From Geminicoccaceae bacterium (lineage in GTDB: Bacteria > Pseudomonadota > Alphaproteobacteria > Geminicoccales > Geminicoccaceae), in assembly GCA_020638495.1 (NCBI GenBank), contig JACKIN010000002.1, forward strand, positions 360,612 to 424,611: DNA of 64,000 bases, given 5' to 3'. This document shows, piece by piece, positions 54,617-63,968 of the stretch. The translations under genes were made by a program, and so were the position numbers. Positions within the stretch are counted from its first letter, which is position 1. Each line of letters begins with the position of its first letter. The notes beneath the pieces are model-generated. The model worked only from the letters and a program-made list of their open reading frames with translations, had not been told where the DNA came from and did no database searches.

Positions 54617-55551
54617 GGGGTATCCCGTGTGAGCGAGCGAAGGAAATGGGCGGCGCCGTCGAGCGACCGTCTGGCCGCCCCGACCATCCGGCCACGATTG
54701 ATGAAGCCGTGCACGACGCCCGGCTCGACGTGGAGGGTCGAGCGCACGCCCGCCTCGATCAGGCGGCTGTGCAGCGCCAGGGTGTCGGAGCGGAGCACGT
54801 CGAGGCCGGCGGCGAGCAGCCAGGTCGGTGGCAGGCCGGCAAGCTCGGCGAGCAGGGGCTGGAGCAGGGGATCGGTGCGGTGCCGGCCGGTCGGATCGTA
54901 GAGATCGAGGAAATATGCCATGCGCTCGCGCGAGAGGCCGAAGCGGCCGTCGGCGAAGCGGCGATAGCTGGCGGTGTCGAGATCGGCGCCGAAGACGCCG
55001 TAGAAGAGGACGAGGCCGGCGAGCGCCTCGAGCCTTCCCGAGACCGCCGCGGCGAGCGCCAGGTTGCCGCCGGCCGAGGTGCCTGAGACGACCATCCGGC
55101 TCGCGTCCAGCCCGTGGGCGGCGCCTTCGTTCTGCAGCCACTGGCCGGCGGCGATGTTGTCGTCGAGGCCGGCAGGGTAAGGATGCTCGGGGGCGAGGCG
55201 ATAGGTGGGTGCCGCGATCGCCCAGCCGGAGCGGGCGGCGAGCGTGCGGATCAGGGGCTCGTTCTGCACGACGCTGCCGACCACCCAGCCACCGCCATGG
55301 ATGTAGAGCATGACGGGCAGCGGCCCGCTGTCGACCGGCTTGAACACGCGCACGGGCACAGGGCCCTCGGGGCCGGCGACGACATGGTCCTCGATCGCCG
55401 CCATCTCGGGCAGGCCCTCGTTCCAGAAGGCGGCCGCGTCCCGGCCGCGTGCCCGCTCCTCGTCGAGGTCGACCGGCGGCGGCAGACCTGCGTCGCGGGC
55501 GGCCTCGAAGGCCATCGCCTCGGCCATGTCGGGGTCGAGCCGTTCTCTCAT
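54613..55551 (-). CDS. HSL-type alpha/beta hydrolase (carboxylesterase)
   Basis: 312 residues from ATG 55551. Family IV esterase features: oxyanion motif HGGGW (85-89), nucleophile Ser159 in GTSAGG, an acid in LLAAGLDVLRSD and the catalytic His in PGVVHGF. Cleaves short-chain esters in the cytosol. It overlaps the ATPase gene upstream and the dehydratase gene downstream by 4 bp each, so it probably acts on the imported compound, for example removing an acyl or aryl group from a sugar acid (inference). Confidence 0.9.
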   Translation of the reverse strand: MRERLDPDMAEAMAFEAARDAGLPPPVDLDEERARGRDAAAFWNEGLPEMAAIEDHVVAGPEGPVPVRVFKPVDSGPLPVMLYIHGGGWVVGSVVQNEPLIRTLAARSGWAIAAPTYRLAPEHPYPAGLDDNIAAGQWLQNEGAAHGLDASRMVVSGTSAGGNLALAAAVSGRLEALAGLVLFYGVFGADLDTASYRRFADGRFGLSRERMAYFLDLYDPTGRHRTDPLLQPLLAELAGLPPTWLLAAGLDVLRSDTLALHSRLIEAGVRSTLHVEPGVVHGFINRGRMVGAARRSLDGAAHFLRSLTRDTP

Positions 55552-57299
55552 CTGCCTGCCTCGTAGCGATGGCGGCCGAGCATGCCCCGATGGCGCGGGT
55601 CGGGATGCGGGACGGCGGACAGGAGCGCCTTGGTGTAGCCGTGCTGCGGGTTGGTGCAGACCTCCTCGGTCTCGCCGACCTCGACCACCTTGCCCCGATA
55701 CATGACCGCCACCCGGTCGCAGAAATAGCGGATCACGCTGATGTCGTGGCTGATGAAGATGAAGGAGAGGCCGAGCCGCTCCTGCAATTCGAGCAGGAGA
55801 TCGAGGACCTGGGTGCGCAGCGACACGTCGAGGGCCGAGGTCGCCTCGTCGGCGACGATGACCCGGGGCTCCAGCGCGATGGCGCGGGCGATGCCGATGC
55901 GCTGGCGCTGCCCGCCCGAGAAGGCGTGCGGGTAGCGCTCCATGGCCGAGGCCGGCAGGCCGACGACGTCGAGAAGCTCGGCGACGCGGGCGCGCAGGGC
56001 GGCGCCTTTGGCGACTCCGTTGACGAGCAGCGGCTCGCCGATGATCTGCGCCACGTTCATGCGCGGGTTCAGGGAGGCGAACGGGTCCTGGAAGATCATG
56101 CGGATGTCGCGGCGGATGCGCTCGAGGCCGTTGCCCCTGGCAGTGGCGACATCGGCGACGCCGCCACCGACGGCCCGGTAGAGCATCTCGCCGCGGCTCG
56201 GGTCGTGGACCCGGAGCAGGCAGCGGCCGAGGGTGGTCTTGCCGCTGCCGCTCTCGCCGACGACGCCCAGATTCTCGCCCTCGTTGAGGGTCAGGTCGAT
56301 GTCGTCGAGCGCCTTCAGCACATGGCCCTTGCGCCGCATGAAGCCGTGGCGGAGGTCGAACTCCTTGACGAGCCCCTTGATCTCGACGACCGGGCCGCCG
56401 ATCGCCTGGACGGCACGGCGGGCGAGGCGCCGCTCGGACGGGCGGTCGAGGTCGAGCACCGCCTGCAGCAGCATCTTCGTGTAGTCGTGCTGCGGCGCGT
56501 AGAAGATTTCCTCGACCGAGCCGCGCTCGACCAGCTTGCCGTGGCGCATGACGACGATGGCGTCGGCGGTCTCGGCCACCACCCCCATGTCGTGGGTGAT
56601 CAGCATCACGGCCATGCCGTGATCGACCTGCAGCCGCTTGATGAGGTCGAGGATCTCGGCCTGGGTGGTGACGTCGAGGGCGGTGGTGGGCTCGTCGGCG
56701 ATCAGCACCGAGGGATTGCAGGCGAGCGACATGGCGATCATCGCCCGCTGCCGCATGCCGCCCGAGAACTCGAAGGTGTAGCGGTCGACGGCACTCTCCG
56801 GCGTCGGGATCTCGACCTGGCGGAGCAGCTCGATCGACCGGGCGCGCGCCTCCTTCTTCGAGACGCTCTCGTGCAGCCGGATCACCTCGCCGATCTGGTT
56901 GCCGATGGTGTGGACGGGCGAGAGCGAGCTCATCGGCTCCTGGAAGATCATCGCGATGTCGCGGCCGCGGATCGCCCTGATCGCCTGGCCGCGGGGCTCC
57001 AGCCGCGCCAGGTCGATCGTCTCCTCCTCGCCCGAGCCGCGCGAGGTGCGATGCCGGTGGAGCAGCACCTCGCCGGCGGTGATGCGGCCGGGCGTGTCGA
57101 CGATCTGCAGGATCGAGCGTGCCGTGACGCTCTTGCCGCTGCCGCTCTCGCCGACCACGCAGAGCGTCTGGCCGGCCCGGAGCTCGAAGCTGACGTCGTC
57201 GACCGCGCGAAAGGGGCCGTGGCGGGTCGGGAACTCGGTGACGAGCCCCTTGACCTCCAGCACCGCCGGCCCCGGCTCCGCCGCGGCGACGGGCTCCAT
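55548..57299 (-). CDS. Fused Opp/Dpp-type ABC transporter ATPase (D+F in one chain)
   Basis: 583 residues with two complete ATPase modules. First: GESGSGKS, IFQEPMSSLSP, FSGGMRQRAMIAMSLACNP, IADEPTTALD, ITHDMGVVAE. Second (from about 328): GESGSGKT, IFQDPFASLNP, FSGGQRQRIGIARAIALEP, VADEATSALD (Glu-Ala instead of Glu-Pro), ISHDISVIRY. Fused OppD-OppF ATPases are known for such importers. The ATG shares one base with the permease stop (TGATG). It energises the two permeases at 57299-59420. Confidence 0.93.
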   Translation of the reverse strand: MEPVAAAEPGPAVLEVKGLVTEFPTRHGPFRAVDDVSFELRAGQTLCVVGESGSGKSVTARSILQIVDTPGRITAGEVLLHRHRTSRGSGEEETIDLARLEPRGQAIRAIRGRDIAMIFQEPMSSLSPVHTIGNQIGEVIRLHESVSKKEARARSIELLRQVEIPTPESAVDRYTFEFSGGMRQRAMIAMSLACNPSVLIADEPTTALDVTTQAEILDLIKRLQVDHGMAVMLITHDMGVVAETADAIVVMRHGKLVERGSVEEIFYAPQHDYTKMLLQAVLDLDRPSERRLARRAVQAIGGPVVEIKGLVKEFDLRHGFMRRKGHVLKALDDIDLTLNEGENLGVVGESGSGKTTLGRCLLRVHDPSRGEMLYRAVGGGVADVATARGNGLERIRRDIRMIFQDPFASLNPRMNVAQIIGEPLLVNGVAKGAALRARVAELLDVVGLPASAMERYPHAFSGGQRQRIGIARAIALEPRVIVADEATSALDVSLRTQVLDLLLELQERLGLSFIFISHDISVIRYFCDRVAVMYRGKVVEVGETEEVCTNPQHGYTKALLSAVPHPDPRHRGMLGRHRYEAGR

Positions 57300-58429
57300 C
57301 AGCCACGCTCCTGGGCATAGGGGTCGGCGGCATCGCGCAGCCCGTCGCCGAGGAAATTGAGCGCCAGGACGGCGACCAGGACGAAGGCGCCGGGGACGAA
57401 AAGCCAGGGCGCCTGGGCGATCGAGCGGATGTTCTGCGCCTCCTTGAGGAGGACGCCCCATGAGATCGTCGGCGGCAGGAGGCCGAGGCCGAGAAACGAG
57501 AGCGAGGTCTCGGCCAGGATCATGACGGGAATGGCGAGCGTGACCGAGGCGATCACGTGGCTCATCAGGGATGGCAGCATGTGGCGGAAGATCACCCGCT
57601 TCTCGCTGCACCCGTCGAGCCTGGCGGCGACGACGAAATCCTCGCTGCGCAAGGCGAGGAAGCGGCCGCGCACCACCCTTGCCAGCTCGGTCCAGCCGAC
57701 CAGCGAGAGGATCAGGGTGATCGCGAAATAGCGGGTGAGCGGCGGCCAGGTCGCCGGCAGCGAGGCGGTGAGCGCCAGCCAGATCGGGATCGTCGGCAGG
57801 GACAGCACGAACTCGACGACGCGCTGGATCACCATGTCGACGGCCCCGCCATAGTAGCCGGAGATGCCGCCGAGCAGCACGCCGAGCAGCAGGCTGAGCG
57901 TCACGCCCACGAGGCCGATGGACATCGAGACGCGGGTGCCGAAGACCGTCCGGCTCAGCATGTCGCGGCCGAGGCGGTCGGCGCCGAAGAGGAAGAACCG
58001 CTCATTCGGCTCGTCCGGCACCAGCAGGCGCCGCTCGGCCGGGAAGAGGCCGAGGAGCTCGTAGGGCGTGCCCTTGCCGAGGAACGAGAGATAGACCCGC
58101 TTGCCCTCGTCCGGCTTGAAGGTCGTCTGCAGGGTGAACTTGTCGCGCTCGAACGTGTAGGCCTGGACCCAGGGCTTGATCCGCCAGCCCTCCTCCGTGC
58201 TGTCGATGAAGTGGATCATCTGTGGCGGGTGGTAGACGTGCTTCGCACTCGCCGACTGCGGGTCGAAGGGGGCGACGAACTCGGCGAAGATGCCGATCAG
58301 GTAGAGCAGCAGCACGATCACGAGGCCGACCATGGCGAGCGTGTGCCGGCGGAACGACCACCACATCAGCCGCCATTGCGAGGCGACCTCGGTATCGGTG
58401 TGCAGGCGGGGATCGAGGACGGAGGCCAT
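57299..58429 (-). CDS. Opp-type ABC permease (OppC-like) with periplasmic insert
   Basis: 376 residues, about 80 longer than the DppC-like permease at 32260. The extra length is a polar segment (about 62-140) between helix 1 and the core, containing PPQMIHFIDSTEEGWRIKPW. Core motifs FLFGADRLGRDMLSRTVFGT, GYYGGAVDMVIQRVVEFVLS and the EAA loop RSEDFVVAARLDGCSEKRVI are intact. Such inserts occur in a subgroup of Opp permeases. It pairs with the OppB-like gene 4 bp upstream. Confidence 0.92.
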   Translation of the reverse strand: MASVLDPRLHTDTEVASQWRLMWWSFRRHTLAMVGLVIVLLLYLIGIFAEFVAPFDPQSASAKHVYHPPQMIHFIDSTEEGWRIKPWVQAYTFERDKFTLQTTFKPDEGKRVYLSFLGKGTPYELLGLFPAERRLLVPDEPNERFFLFGADRLGRDMLSRTVFGTRVSMSIGLVGVTLSLLLGVLLGGISGYYGGAVDMVIQRVVEFVLSLPTIPIWLALTASLPATWPPLTRYFAITLILSLVGWTELARVVRGRFLALRSEDFVVAARLDGCSEKRVIFRHMLPSLMSHVIASVTLAIPVMILAETSLSFLGLGLLPPTISWGVLLKEAQNIRSIAQAPWLFVPGAFVLVAVLALNFLGDGLRDAADPYAQERG

Positions 58430-58433
58430 GCGC

Positions 58434-59420
58434 TCAGCGATACCGGATGCGTGGGTCGAGCAGCGCCAGGAGGATGTCCGAGACCAGCATGCCGACGACC
58501 GTCAGCGTGCAGAGCAGCAGGATGAACGCGCCGGCGAGATACATGTCCTGCGCCAGCAGCGCCTGCAGCAGCAGCGGCCCGGCGGTGGGCAGGGACAGGA
58601 CGAAGGCGGTGATGACCGCACCCGAGATGAGCTGCGGGAAGGCCCAGCCGATCGTGCTGACGAAGGGGTTGAGGGCGAGCCGCACCGGGTACTTCAGGAG
58701 CAGACGGAACTCGGAGAGCCCCTTGGCGCGGGCCGTGGTCACGTAGGGCTTGTTGAGCTCGTCGAGCAGGTTGGCGCGCATGATCCGGATCAGCGCCGCC
58801 GAGGACGAGGTGCCGAGGATGACCACCGGGATCCAGATGTGCTTGCCGAGGTCGACGACCTTGGCCCAGGACCAGGGGGCGGTCTGGTACTCGGGCGAGA
58901 AGAGCCCGCCGACATCGGCGCCGAAATAGACGACGCCGATATACATGAGCACCAGCGCCAGGAGGAAATTGGGCATGGCGAGGCCGAGAAAGCCGATCGT
59001 CGTGACGACGTAGTCGCCGATCGAGTATTTCCTCACGGCCGAGTAGATGCCGATCGGAAAGGCGACCGCCCAGGTGAAGAGCAGGGTCGAGACGGCGAGG
59101 CAGAGCGAGAGCGCCATGCGCTCCCAGATCAGGTTGGATACCGGCTGCTGCCACTCGAAGGAGATGCCGAAATCGCCGACCAGCACGCCCGAGATCCATT
59201 TCCAGTACTGGACGATGAAGGGCTGATCGAGCCCGTAGCGGGTCCGGAGCGCCTCGAGCCGCTCCTGGTCCACCATGTCGCCCGACTGGGCCAGCGTGGC
59301 GGCGAAGGTCGTGAGGTAGTCGCCGGGCGGTGCCTGGATCAGCGCGAACGCGACGATCGACACGGCGAAGAGGAAAGGAATGGTCCAGAGGATCCGCTTG
59401 ATGATGTAGGTCAGCAGCAT
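58434..59420 (-). CDS. Opp-type ABC permease (OppB-like)
   Basis: 328 residues. N-terminus MLLTYIIKRILWTIPFLFAV, then RYGLDQPFIVQYWKWISGVL and the EAA loop LLDELNKPYVTTARAKGLSE, typical of OppB. Six helices. It lies 64 bp downstream of the binding-protein gene. Confidence 0.92.
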   Translation of the reverse strand: MLLTYIIKRILWTIPFLFAVSIVAFALIQAPPGDYLTTFAATLAQSGDMVDQERLEALRTRYGLDQPFIVQYWKWISGVLVGDFGISFEWQQPVSNLIWERMALSLCLAVSTLLFTWAVAFPIGIYSAVRKYSIGDYVVTTIGFLGLAMPNFLLALVLMYIGVVYFGADVGGLFSPEYQTAPWSWAKVVDLGKHIWIPVVILGTSSSAALIRIMRANLLDELNKPYVTTARAKGLSEFRLLLKYPVRLALNPFVSTIGWAFPQLISGAVITAFVLSLPTAGPLLLQALLAQDMYLAGAFILLLCTLTVVGMLVSDILLALLDPRIRYR

Positions 59421-59484
59421 GGCTGCCCTGTCCTCTGGTCAAGAAGGCGGGCCGCGCCGGCGTGGTGCCGGCGCGACCGCGAGC

Positions 59485-61425
59485 TCATTTCGCCCAGTAC
59501 CAGGTCGTCAGCATGGTCGGCGCCGGGGTCGGATAGTACCAGGAGCTCGGCATCGACTCGGGAACGTTCATGAGGTTGGCCTTGGTGACGCCGTAGGTCG
59601 GCACGGCCTTGCTCACGCCCATCACCTCGAACTCCTCGGCGGCGATATCGGCGATCTGGTGGATGATCGCCCGGCGCTTCTCCGGATCGACCGTGGCGCG
59701 CGCCTGGTCGTAGAGCTTCATGCGCTCTTTGACCGAGGCCGGCGGCTCCTCGCCCTCGGCGCCGCCCGTGTTGTACCAGCGGCTCCAGGGGATGCCCCAG
59801 CGGCTGTCGTGGTGAACCGGCACGAGCTGCTGCGGGATCTCCCCCGGGACCCAGCTCGCCTGGCCGCCCCAGACCGCCGCGTCGTGGTCGTTGCTGTTCG
59901 ACGTGCGCTCGTAGAAGAACGTCCGCTCGAGGGCGTTGACGTCCATGTCGACGCCGATCTCGGCCCAGTACTGCTCGATCAGCTCGAGCATGTCGACCTG
60001 CTCGGGCTGCAGGGTCGGGATGACGTCGACCTGGAACTTCAAGGGCTTGCCGCTCGGCAGCAGCCGCACGCCGTCGGCGCCGCGCTGGTCGAGGCCGATG
60101 CCGTCGAGCAGGCGATTGGCTTCCGCCTGGTCGAAGTCGAGATACTGGGTGCTGATCTTCTCGTGGAAGTTCGGATGGTCCTCGAACGGCCCCTGCTGCC
60201 AGGGCTGGCCGTCACCGAGCAAGGCTGTGTCGATGATCGCCTGCCGGTCCATGCCGAGGGAGAGCGCGACGCGGAAGTCCTTCTTGTTGAAGAGCTCGCG
60301 CAGCTCCGGGTCCTTGTGGGTCAGGTTGAGGTTGATGATCATGTTGACGCCGCCGGGCGGGCTCGCCTCGACGAACTCGTAGCCGCCGGCCTCGCGGTTC
60401 TCGGCGAGCACCGGGCGGTTGGCCGCGGCATCGAGATGGCGGATCTGGAAGTCGATCCGCCCGCCGATCGCGTCGAGGATCAGGCTCTCGACGTCCTGGG
60501 CGATGGGCGAGACCAGCTCGTCGATATAGGGGAGCTGGTTGCCCTCGGGGTCGACCTGCCAGAAATACGGGTTGCGACCCATGACGACGCGCACCGCACC
60601 GCCGGTATAGGGCTCGACGGCCACCCACGGGTCGAGCGTCGGGCGCTCGGCATTGCCCCAGCGGGCGGGGATCTCGATGTCGCCGCATTTGGCGAGATAG
60701 AGGTTCTGCCAGTCGCTGGCGTTGTTGGCGGCGATCAGCTCGTCGATCTGGTCGTTGTACTGCGGCAGGAACTGTGAGCAGTAGTGCTTGGCGTAGAGCA
60801 CCGGATGCTGGCCCAAGGGCGAGGCCAGCTCGGCGAGGAAATCGCCGTAAGGTGCCGCGAAGGTGAAGGTCACCGTCGTGTCGTCGACCTTCTCGACCTT
60901 GGCCGGCTCGCCATTCGCCATGTAGCGCGGCGGTGTCGGCGCGAAATCGGCGTTGAAGACGAGGTCCTGCATGTTGAAGAGGACGTCGTCCGCGGTGAAC
61001 GGCTCGCCGTCCGACCACTTCATCCCGTCACGCAGGTGGAAGGTGAAGACGGTGGCGTCGTCGTTGACCTCGAAGGACTCGGCGACGTTCGGGATCACGT
61101 CGATATAATCGGGGCTCCAGCGGACGAGGCCCTGCGGGCCGACCATGCGCAGGATGTTGTTGTGATCCGAGCTGCCACGCAGCCCGTAGCGGAGCTGGCC
61201 GCCATAGGTGCCGATGCTCTCGATCGGTGTCACCACCTCCGGGTTGGTCGGCAGGCGCTCCGCGACCGGCGGCAGCTTCCCCTCCACCACCAGGTCGGCG
61301 AGCGCCGGCGCCTCGCTGTACTCGACGGCCATGGCACTGCTGGCCATGGCCAGGAGCGCAACCGCACTGCCCAGCGCCAACCGGCGCGACAGCGATGTCA
61401 GATCTAGCTTTGGCGGAACGTTCAT
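59485..61425 (-). CDS. ABC transporter substrate-binding protein, family 5 (long form)
   Basis: 646 residues from ATG 61425, with GGGAGGCG upstream. Sec signal cleaved near AMAVEY (32-37). Family-5 features: TFHLRDGMKWSDGEPFTADD, VMGRNPYFWQVDPEGNQLPY and the C-terminal half with DYDAAVWGG-like NDHDAAVWGGQASWVPGE. About 100-130 residues longer than typical DppA, the size class commonly seen with plant-polymer or sugar-acid importers. First gene of the leftward operon that continues with two permeases, a fused ATPase, an esterase and two dehydratases, so it probably binds an acid-sugar conjugate (inference). Confidence 0.92.
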   Translation of the reverse strand: MNVPPKLDLTSLSRRLALGSAVALLAMASSAMAVEYSEAPALADLVVEGKLPPVAERLPTNPEVVTPIESIGTYGGQLRYGLRGSSDHNNILRMVGPQGLVRWSPDYIDVIPNVAESFEVNDDATVFTFHLRDGMKWSDGEPFTADDVLFNMQDLVFNADFAPTPPRYMANGEPAKVEKVDDTTVTFTFAAPYGDFLAELASPLGQHPVLYAKHYCSQFLPQYNDQIDELIAANNASDWQNLYLAKCGDIEIPARWGNAERPTLDPWVAVEPYTGGAVRVVMGRNPYFWQVDPEGNQLPYIDELVSPIAQDVESLILDAIGGRIDFQIRHLDAAANRPVLAENREAGGYEFVEASPPGGVNMIINLNLTHKDPELRELFNKKDFRVALSLGMDRQAIIDTALLGDGQPWQQGPFEDHPNFHEKISTQYLDFDQAEANRLLDGIGLDQRGADGVRLLPSGKPLKFQVDVIPTLQPEQVDMLELIEQYWAEIGVDMDVNALERTFFYERTSNSNDHDAAVWGGQASWVPGEIPQQLVPVHHDSRWGIPWSRWYNTGGAEGEEPPASVKERMKLYDQARATVDPEKRRAIIHQIADIAAEEFEVMGVSKAVPTYGVTKANLMNVPESMPSSWYYPTPAPTMLTTWYWAK

Positions 61426-61603
61426 CCGCACGCCTCCCATATGATCGAGCGAGCCTCGATGGACCCTTGCCTCAGGATCGAGGTTCGTTGCCCCGCCCGG
61501 CTTTGTCAAACCATTTGCCGAGCGATGTCGCGGCCGGGCTGGCGAGTTGAAACGCAACCGACAATGTGGCTCACTCCCGGCCTGTTCGCCCCAGGGAGGC
61601 CCG

Positions 61604-62749
61604 ATGAGAATCGTTCGCTTGAGAAGCTTCATGGCCCGCGACCGCAACCGGCCGAGGGTGGTCGTCGCCATCGACACCGACGAGGGCATCACCGGCTGGG
61701 GCGAGTGCTACAACCACGGGCCCGATCGGGCGCTGCCGCCCTTGCTCGAATATCTCTTCGGCCAGATCGAGGGCCACGACCCGCGCCGGATCGAGTTTTT
61801 GATCCTCAAGCTCCTGCAGCAGGCGCGCTTCCCGCCGGGTGCGCTCGGCCTCGCCGCGATCTCCGCCATCGACCACGCGCTCTGGGACATCTCGGCGAAG
61901 GCGCTGAACGTGCCCGTCTTCATGCTGCTCGGCGGCCATGCCCGCGACCGCGTGCGGGTCTACGCCTCGCTCGGCGGCTATCACGCCAGGGACGCGGAAG
62001 CGGGCATCGCGTTCATCGCGGAGCAGAACGAGAAGTGGGGCTTCACCGCCTTCAAGTTCAGCCCGTTCCGCACCGACCTGCACAGCCTGCGCTGGGGCAA
62101 TGTGGTGCGGGCGAGCGCCGACTATTTCGGCCGCCTCAGGGAGGCCTGCCCGAGCGAGTACGAGTTCGCCTTCGACGCGCACGCCAAGATCTTCGAGCCC
62201 GCGCAGGCGGTCCAGCTCGGCAACGCCCTCGCCGCCTATGACCCGCTCTTCTACGAGGAGCCGCTCCGCCCCGAGCACATCCCTGCCTGGGGCCGGCTGC
62301 GGTCCGAGCTGCGCTGTCCGCTCGCCACCGGCGAATCGCTCTACAGCCGCTTCGAGTTCCTGAACCTGCTGACCGCCCGGGGTGCCGACATCATCCAGCC
62401 CGACATTTGCGCCGTCGGCGGCCTGCTGGAGATGCGCAAGATCGCGGCCCTGGCCGAGGCGCATTACGTGACGGTGGCGCCGCACAACCCGATGGGTCCC
62501 CTGGCGACCGCGGTCAACCTGCACTTCTCCGCCGCCCAGCCCAACTTCAAGGTCCTCGAATACCTGCTGCCGGCGGACACGAGCTGGGTGGTCGATCCCT
62601 ACCTGCCGAAGGACGGCTATCTCGAGCTGCGCCACGACCGGCCGGGCTGGGGTGTCGAGATCGACGAGCAGGCGCTGGCCAAGGACGACTACGTCCACTG
62701 GGAGCGCAAGCTGCCGATCCGCCCGGACGGCTCGACCGGCTACTGCTGA
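61604..62749 (+). CDS. Mandelate racemase/MLE family dehydratase (galactonate dehydratase-like)
   Basis: 381 residues from ATG 61604, with GGGAGG five bases upstream; the frame extends to 61547 but without family similarity. Motifs: ALWDISAKALNVPVFMLLGG, lysine in TAFKFSPF, metal ligands in AFDAHAKI, FYEEPLRPE and LATGESLYSR, catalytic His in APHNPMGPL. Closest in pattern to D-galactonate dehydratases. Divergent from the ABC operon (178-bp promoter gap) and convergent with the next enolase-superfamily gene (1-bp gap). Confidence 0.88.
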   Translation: MRIVRLRSFMARDRNRPRVVVAIDTDEGITGWGECYNHGPDRALPPLLEYLFGQIEGHDPRRIEFLILKLLQQARFPPGALGLAAISAIDHALWDISAKALNVPVFMLLGGHARDRVRVYASLGGYHARDAEAGIAFIAEQNEKWGFTAFKFSPFRTDLHSLRWGNVVRASADYFGRLREACPSEYEFAFDAHAKIFEPAQAVQLGNALAAYDPLFYEEPLRPEHIPAWGRLRSELRCPLATGESLYSRFEFLNLLTARGADIIQPDICAVGGLLEMRKIAALAEAHYVTVAPHNPMGPLATAVNLHFSAAQPNFKVLEYLLPADTSWVVDPYLPKDGYLELRHDRPGWGVEIDEQALAKDDYVHWERKLPIRPDGSTGYC

Positions 62750-62750
62750 G

Positions 62751-63968
62751 CTACAGGGTCGAGCTCCGGCTCCGGGAGTCCGGCCGCGTCCACAGCTCCG
62801 GTGCCAGCTCGATCCCCAGCCCCGGCCCGTCGAGCGGGCGCGCCATGCCCGCCTCGATCACCGGCGCCGGCTGCATGACCTCGGCATAGAAGCCGCGCAG
62901 ATAGGCGCGCACGGTCTCGAGGACGAGGGCGTGTGGCTGGCTGAAGACGAGCTGCATGTTGGCGGCCAGCATCACCGGGCCGACGCAGTCGTGCGGGGCG
63001 ATGCAGCGGTCGTGGGCCCGGGCAAGGGCCGCGACGTCCAGCGCCTCGGAGAGGCCGCCCATCCAGCCGATGTCGAAATGCGCATAGTCGACAAGGCCCC
63101 GCCCGAACGCCTCGGCGTACCAGTGCGCCGTGCCGTGGTTCTCGCTGCCGGCGATGGCCAGCGACGTCGCCTGCTTCAGCCGCGCCAGGTCGTCGAGCCG
63201 GTGCATCTCGATCGGGTCCTCCAGCCAGAAGATGCCGAAGGGCTCGAGTGCCCGGGCGATCCGCACGGCTGCCGGCAGGCGCCACATGCCGTGGCATTCG
63301 ATCATGATGTCCATGGCGTCGCCGACCGCATCGCGGATGGCGCGGACGGGGGCGAGGGCCGCGTCGAGATCGGCGGCGGTGATCTCCGAGCCGCCGCTTT
63401 TGGCGGCGAAGCGGTCGAGGGGCCAGATCTTCATGGCCGTGATCCCCTCGGCCATGAGCGAGCGCGCCAGGCCGCCCGGGTCGTCGAGCTGCGCCTGGAG
63501 ATCGTCGAGCGGGGCCAGCGGCGCCGCCCCGGGCTCGGCCAGCCGCGACACCCAGCCGACGGTCGGGCTGGTGTTGTAGGCCGGGCCGGCGCAGGTGTTG
63601 TAGACGCGGATCTCCTCGCGCACCCGGCCGCCGAAGAGCTGGGCAATGGGCACGTTCAGCCGCTTGCCGAGGATGTCCCAGAGGGCGAGGTCGACGGCCG
63701 CGTTGCCGCGAATCTCGATCGAGCGCGACGGCGTGCCCATGAAGCGGTTGCCGATGCGCCGCCCGATCGCCTCGCGGTGCGCGTTGATCTCGAGCGGGTC
63801 CTTGCCGAGGAGCCAGGGGGCCAGGGTCTCGTGGATATAGGCCTCCGTCGCCCCGGCATTGCGGAAGGCCTCGCCGAGGCCGGTGATGCCGGCGTCGGTC
63901 GACACACCCAGCCAGAGCATGTTGCCGACGGAGTCGACCCGCAGCGTCTCGATTTTGGTGATCCGCAA
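62751..63968 (-). CDS. Mandelate racemase/MLE family enzyme, TTG start
   Basis: 405 residues from TTG 63968; an in-frame TGA two codons upstream rules out an earlier start. Motifs: DLALWDILGKRLNVPIAQLF, lysine in TAMKIWPLD, metal ligands in MIECHGMW (Glu instead of the usual Asp), FWLEDPIEM and IAGSEN, catalytic His in APHDCVGPV. The Glu-for-Asp first ligand and KxW motif set it apart from the other three enolase-superfamily proteins here. The upstream TGA may end another leftward gene (last residues PATALAG) cut by the window edge. Confidence 0.85.
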   Translation of the reverse strand: MRITKIETLRVDSVGNMLWLGVSTDAGITGLGEAFRNAGATEAYIHETLAPWLLGKDPLEINAHREAIGRRIGNRFMGTPSRSIEIRGNAAVDLALWDILGKRLNVPIAQLFGGRVREEIRVYNTCAGPAYNTSPTVGWVSRLAEPGAAPLAPLDDLQAQLDDPGGLARSLMAEGITAMKIWPLDRFAAKSGGSEITAADLDAALAPVRAIRDAVGDAMDIMIECHGMWRLPAAVRIARALEPFGIFWLEDPIEMHRLDDLARLKQATSLAIAGSENHGTAHWYAEAFGRGLVDYAHFDIGWMGGLSEALDVAALARAHDRCIAPHDCVGPVMLAANMQLVFSQPHALVLETVRAYLRGFYAEVMQPAPVIEAGMARPLDGPGLGIELAPELWTRPDSRSRSSTL

